NCBI RefSeq assembly: GCF_002007115.1
Contig: NZ_MVAD01000001.1
Span: 248,001-312,000 of the forward strand
Source of the DNA: Massilia sp. KIM
Lineage (GTDB): Bacteria > Pseudomonadota > Gammaproteobacteria > Burkholderiales > Burkholderiaceae_D
Direction: 5' to 3'
Length of the DNA: 64,000 nucleotides
A program made the position numbers and the translations under genes. This document shows, in pieces, positions 27,725 through 36,625 of the stretch. Every line of letters begins with the position of its first letter. Positions within the stretch are counted from its first letter, which is position 1. The notes beneath the pieces were generated by a model. That model worked only from the letters and a program-made list of their open reading frames with translations. It was not told where the DNA came from and did no database searches.

Positions 27725-29422
27725 CTAGCGCCACTCGTGCAGCGCGATCCCCCCGAAGCCCTTCCACGCCCCGAACACCCGCTCCAGCCCCGGCAGCAGG
27801 CGCCGCAGCGCCTCCTTGTCGCCGTGGAAGGTGGTCGCCGACCCATCGATCTTGCGCGTGCCCGCCAGCGTGAAGGCCTGCCCCTGCGGATGCGCCGCCG
27901 GCTGGCGCAGCAGCACCAGCAGCGGCTGGCCGCCCAGCTCGAACAGCAGCATGTCCCCGGCCGCGCCCGCGTCCGCGCGCCGGTAGCGGCGCTGCACCTC
28001 GGCCCCGATCGGCCCGGCCTCGAGCGCGATACGCACCTCCTTGCCGTGCTCCTCGGCCCAGTCCAGGAAGGGCACGGCGAAACGGTAGATCTGCCCCGGA
28101 TCGGTGCGGTAATCCATCACCGACAGCGCGTCCGCCGACTTGGCCAGCTCGCGCAGCAGCGCGGTCTTGCCGTCCCACCAGAAGGGCACCACGAATTCCA
28201 GCCGCATCGCGCCCGCGGCTTCCCTCAGCTTCGCGGCCATTTCCAGATAACGGCTGTCGCGCTGCCCCACCGGCAGCACGTGGCCCGGCAGCAGGTAGGG
28301 CTCGACGTCGAACTGCATGCCTTTCAGCCGCGCCGCCGCGTCGGCCTGGGCGTTGTAGGCGGCGAAGGCGCGCGCGCGGGCGGCGGTGCTGGCCTGCACG
28401 TCCGGCAGGATCATGTGCGGGTCGCCCTCGACCGCCGTCACCGCCACCCCGCGCGCGCCGGCCGCCTTGATGAAGGCCCCCAGGGCCTCGGGCTCGGCGA
28501 CCCGGCCTTCGCTCAGGGGCACGGTGATGAAGATCTCGCCGATGCCTTCGGCCGCGGCCCAGTCGATCAGGGCCGGCCCGCGTTCGCGCCATTCGCTGCG
28601 GCTCCAGATCCAGGTCGAGCGCGGCGCGCGGGTGGCGGCGGCCGGCTCCAGGCTCAGGGCGTCCAGCGCCAGGCTGGCCGCCCCCTGCGGACACAAAATG
28701 GTGAACTGGCGCCAGGCGCCGCGTTCCAGCCCGGCCGGCAGCAGCAAACGGCCGCTTGCCGCCTTGGGCTTGGCGCGCAGGCTGCCCATGTCGAGCGCGT
28801 CCTCGCGCGCGGCGCGCGCCTCGTCCGCGGCCTGCCAGGAAAACTCGCCGCTGCCCGCGAAGCCGGCCTGCAGCGCCGCCTGCGCGCGCGGCAGGAACCA
28901 GGGGCCGCGCAGCAGCACGCCGGCAGGGCGCGTGCCGGCCTTGCAGTCGATGCGCAGGCGCCCGTCCTCCAGGCGCGCCGTGACGCGCTCCTCCACGCCG
29001 AAGCCGCGCGCCTGCATGGAGCGCAGCAGGTTCTCGCCGAAGGGCATGGGCGCGGGCGGATCGGGCTCGGGACGCGCAGCGATCAGGGTGTGCTCGCTCA
29101 CGTCGAGCGCTCCCTTGCTGTCGTCGCCCTGGAGCAGGATGGTCTGTTCCGGCTTCGTCCCCGCCGGCAGCGGATACACGGCTTCCACCTGCGCCGCGTC
29201 CAGGCCGAGATCGAGCTTGCGGCAGCCCGGCAAGGCGGCCGCGTCGCCGACCACGGCGCGCAGGCGCTGGCCCTCGGGCGTGGTGATCCCGGCCGACAGC
29301 GAGGTCGCCGGCGCCTTCTCGGCCGGGCAGAGATACAGCGAGGCGGCGTGGGCCGGGGCGGTCATGAGCAGCAGCGGCAGCAGGAAGGAGGATGGATGAA
29401 GGGGCATGGGCACTCGTTTCAC
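27725..29422 (-). CDS. Secreted TIM-barrel-like protein of a polysaccharide operon
   Basis: Protein of 565 residues with a signal peptide (about 1-27, ending APAHA). The first 280 residues look beta-rich. The C-terminal half resembles a glycosidase-like TIM barrel (STWIWSRSEW, IFITVPLSEG, MQFDVEPYLLPGH, LEFVVPFWWDGK, ALSVMDYRT); acidic residues in DVEPY and MDYR could be catalytic. The start is the GTG at 29422, overlapping the stop of the glycosyltransferase (GTGA). It may trim or bind the polymer made by that enzyme. The family is not recognised. Confidence 0.7.
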   Translation of the reverse strand: MKRVPMPLHPSSFLLPLLLMTAPAHAASLYLCPAEKAPATSLSAGITTPEGQRLRAVVGDAAALPGCRKLDLGLDAAQVEAVYPLPAGTKPEQTILLQGDDSKGALDVSEHTLIAARPEPDPPAPMPFGENLLRSMQARGFGVEERVTARLEDGRLRIDCKAGTRPAGVLLRGPWFLPRAQAALQAGFAGSGEFSWQAADEARAAREDALDMGSLRAKPKAASGRLLLPAGLERGAWRQFTILCPQGAASLALDALSLEPAAATRAPRSTWIWSRSEWRERGPALIDWAAAEGIGEIFITVPLSEGRVAEPEALGAFIKAAGARGVAVTAVEGDPHMILPDVQASTAARARAFAAYNAQADAAARLKGMQFDVEPYLLPGHVLPVGQRDSRYLEMAAKLREAAGAMRLEFVVPFWWDGKTALLRELAKSADALSVMDYRTDPGQIYRFAVPFLDWAEEHGKEVRIALEAGPIGAEVQRRYRRADAGAAGDMLLFELGGQPLLVLLRQPAAHPQGQAFTLAGTRKIDGSATTFHGDKEALRRLLPGLERVFGAWKGFGGIALHEWR

Positions 29423-30837
29423 TTGGGCGCGTCAGGCTGGGAAATGCCCTTGCGCTTCATGGCGCCCCAGGTCGATTCCTTCTGCACCAGCCAGCGCCAC
29501 AGGCCTGTCAGGCGCCACCAGGAATTGAGCTGGCGATAACCGAAGTTCTCGAGGATCACGACCAGGCCCAGCATCGCAAGCTGCTTGCCGCGCGGGTAGA
29601 TGTGGAAGGACATCTCTTCCAGCAGCAGGCCCGAGGCCGACAGCAGAATGCCCATGCCGACCGCGACGAACAGGAAGGCGCCGAAGGCCTCCCACGAGAT
29701 CATGCCGGTGAAGAAGGCCCAGATCATGAAAGCATAGCCGCCCAGCTCGATCAGCGGGCCGAGCCACTCGAACAGCAGCATGAAGGGGAAGGCGACCCAG
29801 CCCGGCACGCCGCCATTGCGCGAGAACACCAGGCCCCAGTTGGCGTTCAGGCTCTCGGCCAGCCCGCGCTGCCAGCGGATGCGCTGGTTCTTGAGGGTGC
29901 GGAAGTCTTCCGGCGCCTCGGTCCAGCACACCGGGTCGGGCACGAATTCGATGCGGTAGGGCTGGCGGCGCGCCCGCAGCAGGCGGTGCATGCGCACCAC
30001 CAGCTCCATGTCCTCGCCGATGGTGTCGCGGCGGTAGCCGCCGGCCAGCACCACGGCGTCCTTGCGGAACACGCCGAAGGCGCCCGAGATGATCAGCATG
30101 CCGTTCATGGCCGACCAGCCCAGGCGCCCGAACAGGAAGGCGCGCAGGTACTCGACCACCTGGAACAGGGCCCAGACGTTGGTCGGCAGGCCGACCTTGG
30201 TCAGGAAGCCGCCGCTGACCTGGCAGCCGTTGGCCACCCGCACGGTGCCGCCGGCCGCCACCACGGTCGGGTCGCGCAGGAAGGGCTCGGTGACCTTGGC
30301 CAGGCTGTCACGCTGCAGGATCGAGTCGGCGTCCACCCCGCAGAACAGCGGGTAGCGCGAGATGTTGATGCCGGCGTTGAGCGAATCGGCCTTGCCGCCG
30401 TTGAGCTTGTCGATCACGCGCACGTTGGGGTAGCGCGTGGAGCGGTAGACCTGGCGCACCTCCTTCGTCGGGATCTGGCGGCGGTAGGCTTCGGGGAAGG
30501 GCAGCAGGGCGAACTCGCGCTTGAGCACCTCGAGCGTGTCGTCCTTCGAGCCGTCGTTGATGATCACGATCTCGAACTCGGCATAGCTCAATTGCAGCAT
30601 CGAGCGGATCGAGGCCGCGATGGTCGCCTCCTCGTTGTAGGCGGGAACCAGGATGCTGATCGGCGGCTCCAGGCCCGAATAGGCGCGCGGCAGCTCGGCC
30701 ATGAACATCTCCTGGCCCTTGCGGCGCAGCGAACGCAGCGAGAAAAGGTTCAGGCTCAGGTAGCCCAGGTTCAGCGCGATGAAGTAGCAGAACACGAACC
30801 AGGTAATGAACTCGACGAGGAAGCTGCTGAAGCTCAT
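29419..30837 (-). CDS. Processive family 2 glycosyltransferase
   Basis: Membrane glycosyltransferase of 472 residues, PgaC/IcaA/hyaluronan-synthase-like. TM helices lie at about 8-30 and three or four after residue 350. The catalytic domain has the nucleotide-sugar Asp (NDGSKDD, D95), D169-x-D171 (GVDADS), GED and the QRIRW motif of processive enzymes. No PilZ domain is present. The start overlaps the HEAT-protein stop (ATGA at 30837). With the downstream secreted protein it probably makes and processes an extracellular polysaccharide; the sugar is unknown. Confidence 0.9.
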   Translation of the reverse strand: MSFSSFLVEFITWFVFCYFIALNLGYLSLNLFSLRSLRRKGQEMFMAELPRAYSGLEPPISILVPAYNEEATIAASIRSMLQLSYAEFEIVIINDGSKDDTLEVLKREFALLPFPEAYRRQIPTKEVRQVYRSTRYPNVRVIDKLNGGKADSLNAGINISRYPLFCGVDADSILQRDSLAKVTEPFLRDPTVVAAGGTVRVANGCQVSGGFLTKVGLPTNVWALFQVVEYLRAFLFGRLGWSAMNGMLIISGAFGVFRKDAVVLAGGYRRDTIGEDMELVVRMHRLLRARRQPYRIEFVPDPVCWTEAPEDFRTLKNQRIRWQRGLAESLNANWGLVFSRNGGVPGWVAFPFMLLFEWLGPLIELGGYAFMIWAFFTGMISWEAFGAFLFVAVGMGILLSASGLLLEEMSFHIYPRGKQLAMLGLVVILENFGYRQLNSWWRLTGLWRWLVQKESTWGAMKRKGISQPDAPK

Positions 30838-31883
30838 GCGTTTTCCTCCTCGGCCAGCACCTGCTGCAGCATGTCGGCGGCGTAGCGGTCGGTCAGGCCG
30901 GCGCGCACCGCCTCCAGGTCGGCGCGCGACAGCGCCGGCAGCTCGCGCAGGGCCTGGGCCGCCCGGTAGCGCACCCACCACTGCGGATCGGCCAGCAGCG
31001 CGACCAGGCGCGGCACGTCTTCCCTGGCGCCGATGCGCCCCAGGGCGCGCGCGGCCTGCACCCGCACCTGCCAGTCCTCGTGCGCGAGCAGGGCGCGCAC
31101 CTCGGCGATGGTCTCGGGCGTCATCACGCCGCGCAGCCCGGCGATCACCACCGGCACCTGTTCGCTGTTCAAGGCCCCGGCCAGCACCGCGCCCGGCAGC
31201 GGCACGCGCAGGGCCTCGGCGATGCGCAGCGCGCGCGGCAGGCGCTCCTGCGGCAGGGTGGGCAGGAGGCGGCCGATCACCGCCGCGGTGGGGGCGGCGG
31301 CCTCCTTCAGGATCCCGGCCACGTGCGACAGGGCCCAGTCCTCGCGCTCGATGAACAAGGGGGTAAGGTAGTCGGCGGCCGCCACCGGATCGACCCGCAC
31401 CAGCGCCCACAGGGCGGTGAGCGAGAGCGCGCTGTCGCTCAGTTCGGCCAGGGGCAGCAGTTGCGGCCAGGCCTCGCGATCGCGCAGGTGGCCCAGCACC
31501 AGGGCCGCCAGCAGGCGTTCCTCGCGCGCGCCGCGCGCCAGCATGGCGCGCGCCAGGGCGTCGACGCCGAGGCCGCGCGCCATGGCGTTGAGGGCCTCGG
31601 TGGCATCGCCGCGCAGCGAGCCCTGCAGGTGCACCCAGAGGCGCAGGAAGGGCAGGCGCTCGCGCGGCGCGAGCGCGGGCAGGGATGGGCGCTCGCCCAC
31701 GACGATCTGGTTGAGCAGGGGGCGCCAGCGCGCCAGCACCTGGGCTTCGCGCCTCTCGCGCCGGCGCAGGGAAACGCGCATCAGGACGATCTGGATCGCC
31801 AGCAGCAGGGTCAGGCCGAGCGCCACGGCGCCGGTCCAGAGCGCGACGGTGACGAAGCTGTCAGACTGCTGGACGATCGCCAA
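30834..31883 (-). CDS. Membrane-anchored HEAT-repeat protein
   Basis: Protein of 349 residues with one N-terminal membrane helix (about 12-35), a basic stretch (RRRERREA) and then alpha-helical HEAT-type repeats over most of the length (for example VRVQAARALGRIGAREDVPRL and WWVRYRAAQALREL, some split by a residue). HEAT arrays scaffold protein-protein contacts in the cytosol. The start is a TTG at 31883; no good ATG precedes the membrane helix. It lies between the receiver gene and the glycosyltransferase and overlaps the latter, so it may link phospho-signal to synthase. Confidence 0.8.
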   Translation of the reverse strand: MAIVQQSDSFVTVALWTGAVALGLTLLLAIQIVLMRVSLRRRERREAQVLARWRPLLNQIVVGERPSLPALAPRERLPFLRLWVHLQGSLRGDATEALNAMARGLGVDALARAMLARGAREERLLAALVLGHLRDREAWPQLLPLAELSDSALSLTALWALVRVDPVAAADYLTPLFIEREDWALSHVAGILKEAAAPTAAVIGRLLPTLPQERLPRALRIAEALRVPLPGAVLAGALNSEQVPVVIAGLRGVMTPETIAEVRALLAHEDWQVRVQAARALGRIGAREDVPRLVALLADPQWWVRYRAAQALRELPALSRADLEAVRAGLTDRYAADMLQQVLAEEENA

Positions 31884-31961
31884 GGCCGCCGCCGTCGACA
31901 GTCGCCCCCGCCTGGTCCGGGGCCGGGGTCAGGGCCGCGCGGCGGCCCGTTGCGGCGCGCT

Positions 31962-32360
31962 TCATGCGCCGGCTTTCAGGAAACGGCGCACGCGCGCCAG
32001 CAGTTCGTTGGGCTGGAAGGGCTTGATCACGAAGTCGTTGGCGCCGGCGTCGAGCGCACGTACGGTGTCGCGCTCGGTGTTCTTGGCGGTGAGCATCAGG
32101 ATCGGAACCTCGGCCCAGGCGGCGCGCTCGCGCACCAGGCGCACGAGCTCGAAGCCGTCGATATAGGGAAGCATCACGTCGAGCAGGATCAGGTCGGGCG
32201 TCGTGCCGGCGTTGGCGATGTGTTCGCTGGCGGCGCGGCCGTCCGCGAGATGGGTCACGCCATACCCCTGGCGTTCGAGCATGAAACGGAGCACTTGGGC
32301 GATGTGATCGTCGTCCTCGACAACCATGACCTGCGGGATGGAAGCTTGTTCGTTTGACAT
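31962..32360 (-). CDS. Receiver-only response regulator
   Basis: Single-domain CheY-like protein of 132 residues: acidic triad D16-D17-D18 region (VVEDDDHI), phosphoacceptor D61 (LLDVMLPYIDGFE) and Lys in VIKPF. There is no output domain, so it must act by protein contact, plausibly on the HEAT scaffold or glycosyltransferase downstream. An upstream in-frame ATG at 32372 abuts the promoter palindrome without ribosome site; the start at 32360 has GAG at proper distance and fits the -10 position. No partner kinase is adjacent. Confidence 0.9.
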   Translation of the reverse strand: MSNEQASIPQVMVVEDDDHIAQVLRFMLERQGYGVTHLADGRAASEHIANAGTTPDLILLDVMLPYIDGFELVRLVRERAAWAEVPILMLTAKNTERDTVRALDAGANDFVIKPFQPNELLARVRRFLKAGA

Positions 32361-32372
32361 TGTGTTGCTCAT

Positions 32373-32392
32373 ATTGGCTTACGCCAATTATA
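32373..32392 (-). promoter_or_regulatory. Promoter with overlapping palindrome for the receiver operon
   Basis: On the minus strand TATAAT lies at 32392-32387, and the perfect inverted repeat ATTGGC (32373-32378) / GCCAAT (32383-32388) with a 4-bp spacer covers the expected transcription start. This is a good layout for a repressor site. No matching -35 is clear. Confidence 0.5.
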
Positions 32393-32469
32393 TAGCGCCA
32401 CGCCCCGGTGTTGCGCCATGCAGCGCGACATAACTGGGACGGGTAGGCGCCTGACAACGGAGCCTCGAT

Positions 32470-32685
32470 CTAGCGTCGCGGACGCAGCGGGTCCAGCAAT
32501 CCGCGCAAGGCGTTATGGTCGAGCTCATACATCAGGGCCAGCAACTGGCCCAGCTCGCCGCGCGGGAAACCTTCGCGCGCAAACCAGGCCAGGTAATGAC
32601 CGGGCAGGTCGGCCAGCTTGCGTCCTTTGTATTTGCCATATGGCATCTCTCGGACCACGAGAAGTTGCAGGGATTCACTATTCAT
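32470..32685 (-). CDS. DUF3820 family protein
   Basis: Small cytosolic protein of 71 residues with the family core MPYGKYKGRKLADLPGHYLAWF and a Leu-rich helical end. DUF3820 members are short, possibly nucleic-acid-associated proteins without defined function. The start at 32685 (MNSESLQLL) is chosen over an upstream ATG because it matches the family length. It is divergent from the DUF1810 gene, with 62 bp between the two starts. Confidence 0.8.
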   Translation of the reverse strand: MNSESLQLLVVREMPYGKYKGRKLADLPGHYLAWFAREGFPRGELGQLLALMYELDHNALRGLLDPLRPRR

Positions 32686-32747
32686 CGTGCGCCACTTTAG
32701 CAAACAACGATGACGCTGTAGCATCTGACGGACAGGAGGACAGCATC

Positions 32748-33170
32748 ATGAGCGACGAATTCAATCTGCAGCGCTTCGTGGACGCCCAGGCGCCGGTCTA
32801 CGACACCGTCCTGGCCGAGTTGCGCGCCGGCCGCAAGCGCAGCCACTGGATGTGGTTCATCTTTCCCCAGGTCGCAGGCCTGGGCCACAGCGAGATGGCG
32901 CAGCGCTATGCGATCCGCTCGGAAGACGAGGCGGCGGCCTACCTGGCCCATTCGCTGCTGGGCGCGCGCCTGAACGAATGCGCCCGCATCGTGGCCGCGC
33001 TCGACACCGACACCATCGAAGACGTGTTCGATCCGCCGGACGACATGAAATTCCATTCCTCGATGACCCTGTTCGCCGACGTGGCGCCGGACGTGGCCGT
33101 GTTCCAGGACTGCATCGACAAGTATTTCGACGGCGCGCCCGACCGCAATACCCTGGCGCGCCTCATGTAG
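32748..33170 (+). CDS. DUF1810 family protein
   Basis: Cytosolic protein of 140 residues, the normal DUF1810 (calpastatin-like label) length. The signature core RKRSHWMWFIFPQVAGLGHS and the DDMKFHSSMTLFADV segment are conserved. The start at 32748 has an excellent ribosome site (AGGAGGA). The function of the family is not established. It is convergent with the next gene, with 3 bp between stops. Confidence 0.9.
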   Translation: MSDEFNLQRFVDAQAPVYDTVLAELRAGRKRSHWMWFIFPQVAGLGHSEMAQRYAIRSEDEAAAYLAHSLLGARLNECARIVAALDTDTIEDVFDPPDDMKFHSSMTLFADVAPDVAVFQDCIDKYFDGAPDRNTLARLM

Positions 33171-33173
33171 CGC

Positions 33174-33599
33174 TCAGGCCTCGAGGTAGAGCCGCTCCAG
33201 CTCGCCCTTGCGGCCATGCTGGGCGATATGGAGGATGACGGTGGTCGAGAGTTGCAGCACCGGATGGCGCGCGCGGTGCCTGGCGTACCAGAACGCATCC
33301 TCCAGCTCCTCGTCCTCGTGCGAGCTGGTCACGATCAGGCGTTCTTCCGGCACCTCGCCGTAGTCGAAGGCCTCCAGGTTGGCATCGTCCACCGATTCGG
33401 CCCAGTCTTCGCAATACTGGCCCCAGGCCGCGACGTAGCGGCAGTTCGAGGCCGCCAGCCAGCGGCTGACATCCCAGCGCCACATCTCCTCGCAGACCTC
33501 GTCGACGACCAGCACGGCGAGAAAAGGGGGCAGGCCGCCGATCGGCGGCAGTTCCTCGTCCGGGCGGACGTGAAGATAGGTGAGTTGCGGTGTCTGCAT
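33174..33599 (-). CDS. Hypothetical protein, 141 residues
   Basis: Soluble protein without signal peptide, rich in Trp, Glu and Asp. Visible features are an N-terminal PQLTYLHVRPDEELPPI strand region, a conserved-looking ALVVD-like core (FLAVLVVDEVCEEMWRWDV) and an acidic segment near residues 92-100. I recall similar short proteins as conserved unknowns, but cannot name the family with certainty. It is transcribed convergently to DUF1810 and in the same direction as the AraC gene upstream. Confidence 0.7.
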   Translation of the reverse strand: MQTPQLTYLHVRPDEELPPIGGLPPFLAVLVVDEVCEEMWRWDVSRWLAASNCRYVAAWGQYCEDWAESVDDANLEAFDYGEVPEERLIVTSSHEDEELEDAFWYARHRARHPVLQLSTTVILHIAQHGRKGELERLYLEA

Positions 33600-33658
33600 G
33601 GCGCCTTGGCTGCTTGGTCAGGCCGGCATTGTGCCAGAAGCCGGCGTTCCCTTCCCGC

Positions 33659-34477
33659 TCACGCCGCGCCGCGCTCCGGACGGCCGCGATACTGTCCCGG
33701 CGTCGCGGCAGTGAGGCGCTTGAAGATGCGCTGGAAATGGGCCTGGTCGGCGAAACCGGCTTCCAGCGCCGCCTGGGCGATCGGCAGGCCCGCGCGGAGG
33801 CCCGCCTTGCCGTGCTGGATGCGGCGGTTGACCTGGTATTCGTGGGGCGCCATGCCGTAGCGCTGGCGGAAGGCGCGCACCAGGTAGGACACCGAGAGCC
33901 CGGCGGCGGCGGCGATGTCTTCCAGGCGCAGGGGCGCGGCGAAATGGGCGTCGATGTAGGCCGCGGCGCGCTCCAGCCGGGCGGGCGGCGGGTCCGGCTC
34001 GCCGGTCGCGGGTTCGAGGCGCGTAAAAAAGCCGACCAGCAGCTCGTCGCGGCGCAGCGGCGCGCAGGCGGGATCGAGCAGGGCGTCGAACATGGCCATG
34101 TAGTGGCCGTAGAGCCTGGGCGAGCGCAGCGACCTGGCGGCGTAGGGGCGGAAGCGCCCGTCGGGCTGCAGGGAGGCGAGCCAGCCGGTGTCGACGTACA
34201 GCATGCGGTAGGACCAGGGCTGGCCGTCGATCGGGTTGCAGGCGTGGACTTCGCCCGGGTTCATGAACACCAGCGTTCCCTGCTCGACCTGTTCCGCATG
34301 CTCGCCGTTCAGGTAGGTGCTGCGGCCGCTGGTGATCGCGCCCACCGAGAAGGTTTCGTGCCAGTGCCGTTCGTAGCACAGCAGGCGACCGTCCGCGACC
34401 TCGCGCGCCTCGACCTGGGGCAGGGCGGGATCGCGCCAGAAGCGCGGGCCTGGCTGGCTGGAGGAAGGACGCGGCAC
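33659..34477 (-). CDS. AraC family transcriptional regulator
   Basis: Regulator of 272 residues. The N-terminal cupin sensing domain (about 15-150, with HWHETFSVGAITSG and VFMNPGEVHACN) is followed by two helix-turn-helix motifs (RLEDIAAAAGLSVSYLVRAF and AQAALEAGFADQAHFQRIFK) at about 175-270. The start is taken as GTG at 34477, which has CGAGG at ideal distance; the frame is open further upstream but with no family resemblance. It probably senses a small molecule. The target gene is unclear; the divergent neighbour is the NYN protein. Confidence 0.9.
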   Translation of the reverse strand: MPRPSSSQPGPRFWRDPALPQVEAREVADGRLLCYERHWHETFSVGAITSGRSTYLNGEHAEQVEQGTLVFMNPGEVHACNPIDGQPWSYRMLYVDTGWLASLQPDGRFRPYAARSLRSPRLYGHYMAMFDALLDPACAPLRRDELLVGFFTRLEPATGEPDPPPARLERAAAYIDAHFAAPLRLEDIAAAAGLSVSYLVRAFRQRYGMAPHEYQVNRRIQHGKAGLRAGLPIAQAALEAGFADQAHFQRIFKRLTAATPGQYRGRPERGAA

Positions 34478-34672
34478 GGCGGACCTCGGTGTACATGGAA
34501 GCGTCGATTCTAACGCAGTGGCCGCCCGGCCTGCGCGGCCCTGCGTGGGCAGCCCAGGGCGCATGCCGGACAGGTGAAATCGGTCCGGAAGCCCTCCGCG
34601 GCGTCCGGGGAGGATGTTGTTGCGTATAATCGCCCGGTAGCTTGTCCGATCATTACTAAAATACAACAACTC

Positions 34673-36085
34673 ATGGCTTCATCTTCCGACAATATCAGCA
34701 TGGCGGTGTTTTGCGACTTCGAGAACGTCGCACTGGGCGTGCGCGACGCCAACTACGAAAAATTCGACATCAAGCCGGTGCTGGAACGGCTGCTGCTCAA
34801 GGGCAGTATCGTCGTCAAGAAAGCCTATTGCGACTGGGACCGCTACAAGGGCTTCAAGTCGACCATGCACGAAGCGAACTTCGAACTGATCGAGATCCCC
34901 CACGTGCGCCAGTCGGGCAAGAACTCGGCCGACATCCGCCTGGTGGTGGACGCGCTCGACCTCTGCTACACCAAGTCCCACGTCAACACCTTCGTCATCA
35001 TCTCGGGCGACTCCGACTTCTCGCCCCTGGTGTCGAAGCTGCGCGAGAACGCCAAGCAGGTGATCGGCGTGGGCGTGAAGCAGTCAACCTCCGACCTCCT
35101 GGTGGCGAACTGCGACGAATTCATCTTCTACGACGACCTGGTGCGCGAGCAGCGCCGCGCCGCCGCCAAGCGTGACGAGCGCAAGGCCCAGCCGCAGACC
35201 AAGCGTCCCAGCGACGACCGCCGCAAGGAAGAACTGGAAGCGCGCAAGGTGCAGGCGCTGGAGATGGTGGTCGAGACCTTCGACGCCCTGGTTTCCGAGC
35301 GCGGCGACACCGGCAAGATCTGGGCCTCGCTGCTCAAGGACACGCTCAAGCGCCGCCGCCCGGACTTCTCCGAGACCTATTACGGCTTCCGCACCTTCGG
35401 CAACCTGCTCGAGGAAGCGCAGACCCGCGGCCTGTTCGAGTTCGGCCGCGACGAGAAATCCGGCACCTACGTCTACCGCAGCGCCGGCGCGCCGGCCCTG
35501 CTGCCGGTGAGCGAGCAGGCGGCGGAGCCGGTGTCCGCCCTGATCCCCGAAGCGCTCATGCCCGAGGTGCAGGAGCCGGCGGAAGCGCCGGCCGCCACGG
35601 AAGAGGCCGAGCGCGAGCCGCGCCGCCGTGGACGCGGCGGCCGCAAGCAGGGTGGCCGTGCCGAAGCCGCCGCCGCGCCTTCGGCGCCCGAGCTGGGCCA
35701 GCCGGATGCCGACGAGCCGGTCGCGCTGGAGTCCGCGCCGCCGGCGCCGGCCGAGCCGGAACCGGCGCCGGAAGCAGCGCCAGCCGAGGAAGTCGCGGCC
35801 CCGGCCAAGGAACGCCGCCGCGCGCCGCGCAAGACGGCAGCCAGGAAGTCGGCGGCCACGCCGGCTGAGGAGGCCGCACCGGCCGAGGCGCCGGAAGCCG
35901 CTCCCGAGCCGGCGCCGGAGCCTGCCGCCGAAGCGGCGGCTGGGGACGTGGAAGCGGGCGAGACCGAAGACGCCAAGGCAGCCCGCAAGAAGCCGGCCCG
36001 TCCGGCCCACAAGGCGCCGGCGCGTAAGCCGGCGGCGCGCGGACGCCGTCCGGCCAAGCCCAAGGCGGGCGGCGAGAACGGCTGA
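34673..36085 (+). CDS. NYN-domain protein with LOTUS domain and H1-like tail
   Basis: Protein of 470 residues in three parts. A NYN/PIN-like nuclease domain (1-160) retains acidic residues D15, D87, D113 and D115 (FCDFENV, NSADIRLVVDALD, SGDSDFSPLV). An OST-HTH/LOTUS RNA-binding domain spans about 189-270. A 200-residue low-complexity tail rich in Ala, Pro and Glu ends Lys/Arg-rich (KKPARPAHKAPARKPA), like histone H1. The architecture suggests an RNA-processing or decay enzyme. A TATAAT at 34625-34630 precedes it, without clear -35. Confidence 0.88.
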   Translation: MASSSDNISMAVFCDFENVALGVRDANYEKFDIKPVLERLLLKGSIVVKKAYCDWDRYKGFKSTMHEANFELIEIPHVRQSGKNSADIRLVVDALDLCYTKSHVNTFVIISGDSDFSPLVSKLRENAKQVIGVGVKQSTSDLLVANCDEFIFYDDLVREQRRAAAKRDERKAQPQTKRPSDDRRKEELEARKVQALEMVVETFDALVSERGDTGKIWASLLKDTLKRRRPDFSETYYGFRTFGNLLEEAQTRGLFEFGRDEKSGTYVYRSAGAPALLPVSEQAAEPVSALIPEALMPEVQEPAEAPAATEEAEREPRRRGRGGRKQGGRAEAAAAPSAPELGQPDADEPVALESAPPAPAEPEPAPEAAPAEEVAAPAKERRRAPRKTAARKSAATPAEEAAPAEAPEAAPEPAPEPAAEAAAGDVEAGETEDAKAARKKPARPAHKAPARKPAARGRRPAKPKAGGENG

Positions 36086-36201
36086 GCGAGGGCAAGGCTC
36101 GTGGGGCGGCGCGTCGTCCGACGCCGCCGTCCAGTTAGTGCAATAATGGAAACGCCTGCGATGGCGCAGGCTTGCCGCACCGACTGTCGAAGGAGCCTGC
36201 C

Positions 36202-36621
36202 ATGCGCGCGCTTGTCGGACTGTTCTCCCTGCTTCTCCTGAGCGGCCCGGCTGCGGCCGCGCCCGCGGCCGGCCATCCCATCCTGGGCATCTGGCGTCTC
36301 ACGCTGCCGCAACTCGGCTGCTCCGAAACCTACCGCTTCCGCGCCGACGGCACCAGCCTCGTCACCAGCGCGGAGGAAATCTCGGAAAGCGAATACCAGA
36401 TCCCAGACAAGCCCAGCGCCAAGGGCTTCTACCGGATGGAAGACCGGATCACCAAGGACAACGGCAAGAAGGATTGCGCCGGCGTCATCATGAAGGTCGG
36501 CACCCGGGCGACCAACTTCATCCGCTTCCATCCCTCCAACACACTGTTCCTGATGTGCGCGGACGAGAGCATGGAGACCTGCATCGGCCCCTTCGAGCGG
36601 ATCGAGGGCGAGGAGGCCTGA
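36202..36621 (+). CDS. Small secreted protein of unknown family
   Basis: Protein of 139 residues with signal peptide (about 1-20, ending AAAAPAAG). The start at 36202 has AAGGAG upstream. The mature part carries four Cys (in LGCSET, KKDCAG, LMCADE and ETCIGP) that could form two disulfides in the periplasm, and begins HPILGIWRLTLPQLGC, reminiscent of lipocalin-like DUF family starts. No enzymatic motif is seen. Confidence 0.75.
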   Translation: MRALVGLFSLLLLSGPAAAAPAAGHPILGIWRLTLPQLGCSETYRFRADGTSLVTSAEEISESEYQIPDKPSAKGFYRMEDRITKDNGKKDCAGVIMKVGTRATNFIRFHPSNTLFLMCADESMETCIGPFERIEGEEA

Positions 36622-36625
36622 GGCT

